Assembly: GCA_041657585.1 (NCBI GenBank)
Contig: JBBABP010000026.1
Coordinates: 1 to 15,317, forward strand
Source: JBBABP01 sp041657585
GTDB taxonomy: Bacteria > Patescibacteriota > Gracilibacteria > Absconditabacterales > Absconditicoccaceae
Direction: 5' to 3'
DNA: 15,317 bases
Shown: in pieces, positions 8,536-15,317 of the stretch
How positions within the stretch are numbered: position 1 is the first letter of the stretch
Layout of the letters: each line of letters begins with the position of its first letter
Translations under genes and position numbers: made by a program
The notes under the pieces: model-generated
The model's database searches: none
The model's input: the letters and a program-made list of their open reading frames with translations, nothing else
What the model was told of the DNA's origin: nothing

Positions 8536-8662
8536 GTTTCAAAGGTAGCAAAGGTTTCAAAGGTAGCAAAAGCATAAAGGTAATTAGAAATTATTAACTC
8601 ATAATCTATGCTTTGAGGCTTTACAAGACCCTGTGGCCTTTGTAGCCTCTGTGGCCTTTGTA
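8536..8662. repeat. Two 18-bp-period tandem repeats in opposite orientation between holA and yidD-fmt
   Basis: GTTTCAAAGGTAGCAAA is present twice (8536-8552 and 8554-8570, period 18). CTGTGGCCTTTGTA is present twice (8631-8644 and 8649-8662, also period 18). The complement of the second resembles the first (CAAAGG words), and AAAGCATA (8569-8576) pairs with TATGCTTT (8607-8614). The whole spacer could fold into one long imperfect hairpin between divergent genes. Confidence 0.75.
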
Positions 8663-8677
8663 TCTTAAATTATTATT

Positions 8678-9880
8678 ATGAAATTATTGAAATCTATAGA
8701 TAGACGAATTGCTAAATTTTTTATTTTACTTATTCGTTGATATCAATATACTATTTCGCCGGACAAATGATTACTTTCGTTACGATTGAAATGAAGAGTT
8801 TGTATGCACCAGCCTCATTGTAGTCAGTATAGTTTAATTGTTTTTAAAAGATATTGATTTGTTAATTGAATTATCAAAGTTTTGGATAGAGTTTTACATT
8901 GCACTTGATGAATGAAAAAAATTTACGATCCAGCCCATTACAAAATTGTCTTTTTTTCTTCAGCACCTATCGGTGTTCCTTTTTTGGAAAATTTATTTAA
9001 TGATAATAGATTCCAAATTACTTGAGTTGTGACGCAATGCGACAAAGCAATGTGAAGATGATTAAATGTTTGTGAAAATATAATTAAAACCGTGACAAAA
9101 AATTGTAAAAAAAATTGCGAAGAAAATTTTATTTTCACTCCAGAAAAAATCAATCCAGACAAAAGTGAAGAAGGCAAAAAATTTTATGAACGACTAAAAT
9201 CAAAAGAGCCAGATTTTATAGTTGTTATAGCTTACGGCAAAATTATTCCTCAATCAGTTTTGGATGTTCCGAAAATGGCGGCAATAAATATTCACTGATC
9301 CTTGTTACCAAAATATCGTTGAGCGTCGCCAATTCAATCTACTTTGTTAAATAATGATAAAGAAACCTGAATCACAATAATGAAAATGGATGTAGGTATG
9401 GATACAGGAAATATAATCAATACAATCAGATTTGATATGCCTTTTGATCGAACCACAAAAGATATTATAAATCAATTTCAAAAAATCTGACCAAAATTTT
9501 TCAACGATAATCTACGAAATTACGGCAAAAAAATGTTGTGAGAAATAGTTCAAGATGAAACTAAAGTAAGTTATTGCAAAAAAATATTAAAAGAAGATTG
9601 ACTGATAAACCCTTTTGAAAATAGTTTGAGCGAAATTTACAATAAATATAGGGCTTTTTATTTATGGCCAAAAATTTATTTTAACTTGAACAGCAAAAGA
9701 ATAATTATAGAAGAATTAAAACTTGACGAAAAACTTTTTGAAGAGAATAAAAATAATGTGTTGATAATTGATAATAAATTAAATGAAGCAATAATTGAAA
9801 TAAAATTTAAACCTGAATGAAAAAAATCTATGTCACGAAAAGAATTTAAAAATGGATATAAATTGGGAATTAGAAATTAG
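8678..9880 (+). CDS. fmt: YidD - methionyl-tRNA formyltransferase fusion protein
   Basis: 400 aa. Residues 1-86 are a complete YidD, the small membrane-associated factor that helps insertion of membrane proteins: KFFILLIRGYQYTISPD, CMHQPHCSQYSL, VLHC, and YDP at the end. With no stop codon the frame continues straight into Fmt, which formylates Met-tRNAi for translation initiation: HYKIVFFSSAPIGVPFLENL, then INIHGSLLPKYRGASPIQ with N204 and H206, and D242 in MDTG. The N-to-D spacing of 38 equals E. coli N106-D144. A C-terminal OB-like tRNA-binding domain follows. No ATG lies near the Fmt start except M79 inside YidD. TGA=Gly occurs in both halves. The last residues (LGIRN) are encoded by an intergenic-type repeat, so the tail has slipped into repeat DNA. 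Confidence 0.92.
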
Positions 9881-9925
9881 AAATTGGGAATTAGTAATTT
9901 GGAATTGGGAAATGGGAATTAGGAA
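9860..9925. repeat. Degenerate GGGAATTAG tandem repeat at the end of fmt
   Basis: AAATTGGGAATTAG occurs at 9860-9873 and 9881-9894 (period 21), followed by decayed copies (GGAATTGGGAAATGGG) to about 9925. The stop codon of fmt lies inside the repeat. Confidence 0.75.
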
Positions 9926-10046
9926 ATGGAAGTGAAAATTAGATTGATTAAGTGTTTTTAAAGTGTAAAAAGTTTTGAAGGTTCTGAAAGACTAAAAAAA
10001 ATCCTTTATTAACTTTTTCTTTCTTTTTTAACTTTGAAGCCTCTTG

Positions 10047-10062
10047 CCCTGCTTTAGCAGGG
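10047..10062. terminator. Hairpin CCCTGC-TTTA-GCAGGG in the fmt/liaF-like spacer
   Basis: A 6-bp GC-rich stem with a 4-nt loop, followed on the plus strand by TTGAAACCTTTTT. It may end fmt transcripts or be a repeat-derived hairpin; a similar CTGCC hairpin lies inside the racemase-like gene. The rest of the 214-bp spacer is A/T tracts and decayed repeat. Confidence 0.45.
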
Positions 10063-10094
10063 TTGAAACCTTTTTAGCCTTTGTAGCTTTTTAT

Positions 10095-11099
10095 ATGTCC
10101 GAGTTTGAAAATTATCCTGAAAATGAATATAAAGATTCATCAAATATAGTTGATATCAAAGAACAATGATGAACAAAAATAATTTATGTACAAAAAAGAG
10201 TGCATTGATTTTTTAGAACATTGACGATTATTGCGTTATTGGTAATTTGAATTTTGATGCGATTAGAATCGAAATGAATATTGTTTTTGTCGATAAATAA
10301 ATTTAGTTTAGATCAGATTTATCCAATTTTTATAATTTTTAGTACCATAGTTATACGAAGTTATAAATGATTGTTTGGAAAGTTTTTTTGATTGATTTTA
10401 TTTTTGGCTGTTTGCTGATGAACACTAACAATATGAGTTTTTAATTCGCTTAATCCATCTTCAAAAAATAAATTTTGAAATGATATAATTTATAATATGC
10501 CAGTAAATAATAAAATTAATTTGAATATCAATAGCTTGGTTTGAGATTTCGAAATTCAATGAAATGGAACAAAAAAATTTATAGCTTGAACTCGAAAATC
10601 AGATAGAAATTTATTTGTAAATTCTTGAAATCAAATTTGATGAAATAATTTTTTGGATCTAAAAGAAGATAATCATCGAAATATAATTCAAGATTATTAT
10701 AGTAATTTAAATGTAAATATTAGTGATGAATATCAATTAGATAAAATTTATTTAAAAAATTTAATCTGAAATCATAACATAAATTTGAGTTGATTGAATT
10801 GGAATAATTTTAAATTTCATAACTGAATTGCAAATATAAATATAAGTTTGTGAGATAAAATAAATTCATGAGCCCAGCTTGAAATTCAATCAGCTTTGGG
10901 AAATGTTGTTTTGAAAATACCAAGGTCAGTTTGAGTTTCGCTTTATTACAAACAGCTTTTGGGAATCTTTCAAATAGATAATTTTGAATCATTATCGGGA
11001 CATTTTTTTCAATCCAAAAACATCAACGAAGCAAAATCAAATATAAAAGTTAATATAAATTTGTGAATTTGAAAATTTAAAATACAACGAATAGATTAA
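10095..11099 (+). CDS. LiaF-like membrane protein (three N-terminal TM segments, DUF2154-type C-terminal domain)
   Basis: 334 aa. An acidic N-terminus is followed by three hydrophobic segments (about residues 40-56, 74-88 and 97-116). After an Asn-rich linker, repetitive beta-strand blocks follow (LVGDFEIQGNG, LIGNHNINLSG, IANINISLGD), then SALGNVVLKIPRSVGVSLYYKQLLG and a final VNINLGIGKFKIQ. That last part matches the pattern of the LiaF/VraT C-terminal domain, which in Firmicutes senses cell-envelope stress and inhibits a two-component kinase. No kinase gene lies here, so a LiaFSR-like circuit is not shown. Fifteen or more TGA codons read as Gly, many in the beta repeats. smpB starts 23 nt downstream, suggesting cotranscription. 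The family assignment is by pattern. Confidence 0.65.
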
Positions 11100-11122
11100 A
11101 GGATTTTATTTAAAAAAAAATT

Positions 11123-11602
11123 ATGAAAATTATAAGCAAAAACAGAAAAGTATTTCATGATTACAAGATAGACAAAGAATATGAGGCTTGAATAATTTTG
11201 AAATGATATGAAGTCAAAGCAATAAAATCATGACAAGTAAATATCAAAGACTCTATAATCAGAATTGAAGAGTGAATTTTGATAATAAACAATATGGATA
11301 TCCCTCTTTACAAAAAAACCTCGCCAATTATGGTGCCAGGTTATTTGTCAAAATGAAAAAGAAAATTACTTGTGAACAAAAAAGAATTAGCGAAAATTTC
11401 ATCAGCGACTGACAAAGATGGGAATGTTATTATTCCTTTGGAAATATATGTAAATAAAAGATGATTTATAAAACTCAAAATCTGAATATGAAAATTAATG
11501 AGAAAAATAGAAAAAAAGCAAATTCTCAAAGAAAGAGATATTAAAAAACAAATGGATAAAGAAATTAAAAGATTAAAAAGTTCCAAGGCCATAAAGCCTT
11601 AA
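11123..11602 (+). CDS. smpB: SsrA-binding protein SmpB
   Basis: 159 aa. SmpB binds tmRNA and brings it to stalled ribosomes for trans-translation. The family motifs are all present: NRKVFHDYKIDKEYEAGIIL at the start, GYEVKAIKSGQVNIKDSIIRI, KRKLLVNKKELAKI, then IPLEIYVNKRGFIKLKIGIGK, and a basic C-terminal tail (KKQILKERDIKKQ) that in SmpB enters the mRNA channel. Length is typical. The final residues SSKAIKP are encoded by the start of the AAGCCTT/AGCTTT repeat region, so the very end may be recent. tmRNA (ssrA) is not in the window. Confidence 0.96.
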
Positions 11603-11620
11603 AGCAAAAAAGCATTTACA

Positions 11621-11663
11621 GCTTTCTATAGCTTTCTTAGCTTTTATTGCTTTCTATAGCTTT
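11621..11663. repeat. GCTTTCTATAGCTTT direct repeat between convergent smpB and serS
   Basis: GCTTTCTATAGCTTT is perfect at 11621-11635 and 11649-11663, with weaker AGCTTT words around it (11585-11672). It fills the convergent spacer, where terminators for both genes would be expected; no classical stem with a T-run is seen. Confidence 0.75.
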
Positions 11664-11675
11664 TGAAACCTTTAT

Positions 11676-12953
11676 TTATTTTTCTATAAATTTTTTTCAC
11701 ATAAAAGGAACCAAAACATCTGGAATTTTAATGGTTCAATCTTTTTGCTGATTATTTTCAATTATAGCTATCATAATTCTTCACATAGCAAAAGCTGTTG
11801 CATCATTCATATAAACAAATTCTTTATCTCCATTATCTTTTTTGAATCTAGTGTTTAATCTACGAGATTGAAAATCTGTCATCAAATCTGATGTGTGAGT
11901 TTCTCTATAATCGTCCTGCCCTGCCATATAAGTTTCTACATCAACGTGCCTATAATCAATATCTCACATATCTCAAGTGCAACATTCAATCAAACGATAA
12001 GGCAAATCCAAAAGACCTAACATATATTCTTGCATTCAGATTATAAGTTCTTGTTCTTGTTCTCAAGTTTCTGGAGTGCTAAATGTTTCTATTTCCATTT
12101 TATCAAATTGATGAACTCTGATTATTCATTTAACATCTTTACCGTAAGTTCAAGCCTCTCTTCTAAACGCTGTAGAATATCAAATCAAACGAACAGGTAA
12201 TTCATTTTCATCAAATATTTTGTCCATAAACATTGATCACATAGTATGTTCAGCACTTCAAATCAAAACTTGTTTGTCATCGTGTAAGCAATATCTTTCA
12301 TCCATTGGATGTAATCTTCACATTTTTTCCATTACTTCCATTTTCATAATAACTGGTGGCAATATAGGAATGTAAGGATTGTTTTTGAGTTTCAATTTTT
12401 TTTCAGTAATTATTTTTTGAATAATTTCTTTATCTCATAAAGTTTTGAACGTAAAATTTATTATTGCTTGTTGCAACAAAACTAAATCTCATTTGATATA
12501 AGCGAATCTTGTTCATGAAACTTTTACTCAAGTTTCTTTGTCTATAATATCCCAAAGTTTTCATAATTCTTCATGATCTCTTGGTGTAAAATCAAAACTT
12601 GGAATTTTTCAAACGGTTTTGATTACAACATTTTCTGTTTCATCTTTTCAAATTGGCACATTTGGGCTTATAAAATTTGGCATAGTTAACATTAAAGAGT
12701 CAAATTCTTTGATAACTAAATCATATTCAGATTCTAATTTTTGAATATCTATTTTTAAATTTTTTGCTCATTCATAATCTTTTTTTTCAGCTAACTGTTT
12801 TTGTTGAAATTTGAGATCATCAATTTTTTTTTGCAAAGATTTTCTTTGATCGTCCAAAGAAATAAGTTTATCAACATCTACATTTTTATTTTTGTTGATA
12901 CAAACTTTTTTATACTCAACTAAATTATCGCGGATTTTTTTTACGTCTAACAT
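11676..12953 (-). CDS. serS: Seryl-tRNA synthetase
   Basis: 425 aa, the standard length. It charges tRNA-Ser with serine. The N-terminal coiled-coil tRNA-binding arm spans about residues 1-100 (MLDVKKIRDNL, then DDQRKSLQKKIDDLKFQQKQL). The class II catalytic core has motif 2 (FRREAGTYGKDVKGIIRVHQF) and motif 3 (AFAMGRIMIAIIEN), followed by DGTIKIPDVLVPFMG. The usual GSGLAVGR of motif 3 is DATAFAMGR here, a mild variant. TGA codes conserved glycines in motifs 2 and 3. It is convergent with smpB and lies downstream of the four-helix-bundle gene, with a 59-bp spacer carrying a degenerate repeat. Confidence 0.97.
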
Positions 12954-12983
12954 GATTTTTTTTATAAAGAATTAAAAAAATAG

Positions 12984-13011
12984 TGAACAGTAACTAGTGA
13001 CTAGTGACGAG
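12984..13011. repeat. Degenerate AACTAGTGACTAGTGAC repeat, left flank of the four-helix-bundle gene
   Basis: Words ACAGTAACTAGTGACTAGTG then ACGAG. AGTGACGAG (13003-13011) is the exact reverse complement of CTCGTCACT (13457-13465) in the repeat on the other side of the four-helix-bundle gene. Confidence 0.65.
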
Positions 13012-13012
13012 A

Positions 13013-13360
13013 TTATTTTAAAGACTTTATTAGTCATCAAAGTAATTTGGATATTTCTTGTGCTTTTATATATAATTTATTGAAATCATTGTCTGTAATG
13101 TAATTAAGTTTTTTTGCCAACGTTAACATTGAGCGAAATTCTCAACATGATCATTTAGCAACAAAAAGGAAATACTTAAATTCATTATTACTTTTTCTTT
13201 CAAATCATTCTGCAATATTGTTAGATACTGAAACGCTTGCTCTTTGTATTTGATCTTTGAATCAATAATCTTTTATATTTGCAAATAATTTATAAATATC
13301 ATAAGCTAATTCTTGAGATTTTTGCCAAGACAATATTTCTTCAAAATCTTTCAATAACAT
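13013..13360 (-). CDS. Four-helix-bundle protein (23S rRNA intervening-sequence protein family)
   Basis: 115 aa. The family signature is complete: FEEILSWQKSQELAYDIYKL, FKDQIQRASVSVSNNIAEG, then SNNEFKYFLFVAKGSCGEFRSML, and a final helix with AQEISKLLGGLIKSL. These proteins form pentameric helical bundles and were first found encoded in insertions of 23S rRNA genes; many bacteria, including CPR, have free-standing copies of unknown role, probably nucleic-acid linked. Here no rRNA surrounds it. Five or more TGA codons read as Gly, including the IAEG and KGSCGE positions. It is bracketed by related inverted repeats (12984-13011 and 13402-13465), which might mark past movement of the gene. Confidence 0.93.
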
Positions 13361-13401
13361 TGAATAATTTAAATAATTTAAATAATAAATCTATTTTTTA
13401 T

Positions 13402-13465
13402 TCGCAACTGTTAATTCGTCACTCGCAACTATTCACTCGTTACTCGTAACTCGTTACTCGTCACT
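13402..13465. repeat. Degenerate TACTCGTAACTCGT tandem repeat, right flank of the four-helix-bundle gene
   Basis: About eight decayed copies of a 7-8-nt word, such as ACTCGTT / ACTCGTA / ACTCGTC. It sits between the stop of the glycosyltransferase gene (13477) and the start of the four-helix-bundle gene, and is partly the reverse complement of 12984-13011. Confidence 0.75.
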
Positions 13466-13476
13466 GAAAATTTTTT

Positions 13477-14619
13477 TTACCTAAAAAATATTTTCTTATA
13501 AATCATTTCTATTCAAAGTTTGAAGCTATTGGAATTTTTTTGTCATTTTTTGAGACTATAATCAGTATAACAAATATGCACAGGGATTTCTTGATATTTC
13601 ATTTTGTATTTTTTGATTTTTTCATTTAATTCATTAGCATAATGCATTCCATCTGAACTTAAATTAATTTTTTTCAAAGCATTTAATGATATTACTCTAT
13701 ATCAATTGTGTGGATCAGAAACTTTTGTTCAATAAAAAATTCTTACGATTAATTTGGAAATTTTCAAGATAATTTTTCTCGAAAATGGCATATTATCTAC
13801 TTTTGCTCAATTAATAAATCTAGATCATAAATACAAATCAGTCGGAATAAATTCTGAATCTGAAATAAGTTTGTGTTTTGATTCTTCAATTATTTTTTCT
13901 TCTGCTTGAATTTTTTTGATAAAACTATTCATATCTTTGATGCTCATTTGTCAATCTGCATCGAATCAAACTAACCGTTTTATTTTTAAATCTTCTCAAT
14001 ATTTTTTTACAAAATTATATCAAGTCTGATTGGCTGCTCATCATCACCTATTGATTGTATGTGAAATTATAATCAAAAGTTTATCAGAATGTTTTTGTTT
14101 CAAAGAATTTAAAATTTCCAAACTTCAATCTAACGAACCATCATCAACAAAAATTATTTTATTGAATCACGCTTGTAAAATTTCATCTACAACAATTCAA
14201 ATAGTCTTTTCTTCATTAAATAATCTGATGTTGAATATGAAATTATCTTTGTAATCAGAATTATTATATTTTTTTATATTATTTTTTTGATCTTCGTAAG
14301 CTTTGTTGATTGCCTCTTGAGAAATTAATTTTGTAAGTTGAAATTTGTCTTTGGTGTGTTTGTTCAATATATCTATATAAAAATAAAAAAGCAATATCAA
14401 TCAAATATAAACAAGCAAATCTGCTCATCTCGCTATTCCAAAAAATTTTCCAAAAGAATTTAACAATGACATATCAAAAGCGAAAATAACTATCAACGCT
14501 CATCAAACAAAAAAAACTATAAAATGAAGGATATTCATTTTTTTGCGTTTGTATAAATCAATTCAAAATAATATGAATATGACTGCTGATATGATAACTA
14601 CAAATTGCAACAAAGACAT
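13477..14619 (-). CDS. Membrane glycosyltransferase: DUF2304 fused to GT2 (DPM1/DPG-synthase-like)
   Basis: 380 aa. Residues about 1-100 contain three hydrophobic segments with the DUF2304 pattern (ISAVIFILF, then FGKFFGIARGADLLVYIGLI). From about residue 118 a family 2 glycosyltransferase begins: RLFNEEKTIGIVVDEIL, VDDGS at 158-162, INRGGGAANQTGYN, the metal-binding DADG at 220-223, GSRF, and DPHNGYRV. Such enzymes move a sugar from a nucleotide donor, often to polyprenyl phosphate, for surface glycans or glycoproteins. DUF2304 and GT2 are usually separate neighbouring genes; here one frame joins them. It follows the pilin gene by 24 nt, so pilin or surface glycosylation is a natural guess but not shown. 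TGA encodes the three successive glycines in RGGGAAN. Confidence 0.88.
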
Positions 14620-14643
14620 AAACAGTACGATTAAATAATTAAA

Positions 14644-15144
14644 CTATTCACAATTTACTTGGATTAGTTTACAGTTTTGACTTCAAATTTCAAAGCAATA
14701 TTTTTTTTGCGTTTTGCCAACCAAAATATTAAACTGAAGTGAATCTCAAGTCAAATTTGTGTTTGTATTGATAATGTCACATCATAATTTAAATGGTAAT
14801 AATTTTAATTTTACTTTATCTGACTGTTTTCAAGAAATATTTAGTCAGATTATATTTATGTCTTTTGAGATTTGATTATAAATTATGTCTTTATTTCAAT
14901 CATAACTATATCCAATTCACGTTGATAAATAAATTTCCATAAAATTATATTTTTGGGCGTTTTGATAATTGGATATTAAATTTTGGGAATATAATTGATT
15001 GTAAAAAGAAGTGAACTCTTCTTTGGAAGATTGATTTTTGAGGTCCAAAATGCGAGAATTTCAAAATTTTAAAGTGACGGTCAATAATATTGCGATGACC
15101 GCAATTACTATCATCATTTCTATCAATGTGAAGGCACGTTTCAT
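14644..15144 (-). CDS. Type IV pilin-like protein with N-methylation motif
   Basis: 166 aa. The N-terminus KRAFTLIEMMIVIAVIAILL is the class III signal: a short basic leader, F at +1, E at +5, then a hydrophobic helix. Position -1 is Ala instead of the usual Gly, which prepilin peptidases accept less often. The rest is a polar beta-rich head with four cysteines (GCDII, KYCFE, NCKLIQ, VNCE), the last pairs perhaps forming a C-terminal disulfide loop. It would be assembled into a pilus or pseudopilus at the surface after cleavage by PilD. The start is the ATG at 15144 and the stop is TAG. The glycosyltransferase gene lies directly downstream. Whether it is a major pilin or minor pseudopilin cannot be decided. 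Confidence 0.88.
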
Positions 15145-15171
15145 AAGATAAATTAAAGGATTAAAAGATAT

Positions 15172-15317
15172 TTAAACAAGTAAAGGAATTTGGAATTTAA
15201 AACATCAAGTAGATAGTGAACATCCAGCCCTGCTACGTATTCCATTTCATGAATAAATACGCACCAATTTTTGTTTGTCATTCAAAATTCTTTTTTTTAT
15301 TTCATGTCGTTGGGCTG
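15172..15317 (-). CDS. Possible 3' end of a gene entering from the right edge
   Basis: With TGA=Gly one minus-strand frame stays open from the window edge to a TAA at 15172 (48 codons; it contains KKRILNDKQKLVRIYSGNG, then a Cys/Ser-rich tail). A second frame has a 42-codon ORF starting MTNKNWCVFIHEMEYVAG that ends nearby. I recognise neither, and the composition of the last 30 codons is odd. This could be a real gene end or a spacer repeat containing CCAGCCCTGCT. Confidence 0.25.

Noticed and set aside
8938..9177. Minus-strand ORF of 79 codons opposite fmt
   Set aside because: The plus strand carries the YidD-Fmt fusion with conserved motifs; this ORF is its shadow.
11341..11592. Minus-strand ORF of 83 codons opposite smpB
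   Set aside because: SmpB on the plus strand is unambiguous; this frame is hydrophobic by complement of Lys-rich codons.
13402..13465. Short spaced repeats as a possible CRISPR array
   Set aside because: The units are 7-8 nt, decayed and contiguous without unique spacers, and no cas genes are present.
1..15317. Many genes look like pseudogenes with repeated in-frame TGA stops
   Set aside because: The TGA codons sit on conserved glycines; under code 25 the genes are intact, so none is called a pseudogene for this reason.

Overview
The window comes from a bacterium that reads UGA as glycine (genetic code 25), the code of the Patescibacteria/CPR lineages Absconditabacteria (SR1) and Gracilibacteria (BD1-5/GN02). 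The proof is internal. Read with the standard code, nearly every gene breaks at TGA; read with TGA=Gly, full-length proteins appear and TGA falls on invariant glycines: both Walker A glycines of SecA (TGEGKT), SecA motif VI (NMAGRGTDI), the Fmt motif INIHGSLLPKYRG, and the SerS class II motifs. All intact genes end in TAA or TAG. The DNA is very AT-rich and the spacers are short. The two candidate phyla cannot be told apart from this window.

Layout, left to right. Minus strand 1-4191: 3'-truncated secA, preceded by a type II toxin-antitoxin pair, a RelE/ParE-fold toxin overlapping an HTH+Panacea antitoxin. An unassigned spacer of about 480 bp follows, with a strong hairpin terminator. Minus strand 4668-8456 is one gene train transcribed leftward: holA, a small secreted helical protein, a glutamate-racemase-fold protein lacking the catalytic cysteines, a full-length DpnI-type restriction endonuclease, and a 141-aa protein of unknown function. 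Six GATC sites crowd into 68 bp just downstream of dpnI. Plus strand 8678-11602: a single ORF fusing YidD to methionyl-tRNA formyltransferase, a LiaF-like membrane protein, and smpB. Minus strand 11676 to the right edge: serS, a four-helix-bundle (23S rRNA IVP-type) protein bracketed by inverted degenerate repeats, a DUF2304-GT2 fusion glycosyltransferase, a type IV pilin-like protein, and an edge ORF.

Core information processing and secretion genes (SecA, HolA, Fmt, SmpB, SerS, YidD) are mixed with defence or selfish modules (DpnI, Panacea toxin-antitoxin) and cell-surface genes (pilin, glycosyltransferase, LiaF-like, secreted protein). Several spacers carry their own degenerate tandem repeat, each with a different word of 15-21 bp period. 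These repeats also run into reading frames: the end of fmt, the end of smpB, and the middle of the racemase-like gene.

The strongest candidates for follow-up are DpnI in a reduced code-25 genome together with its GATC cluster, the YidD-Fmt fusion, the cysteine-less racemase fold, and the Panacea toxin-antitoxin pair.
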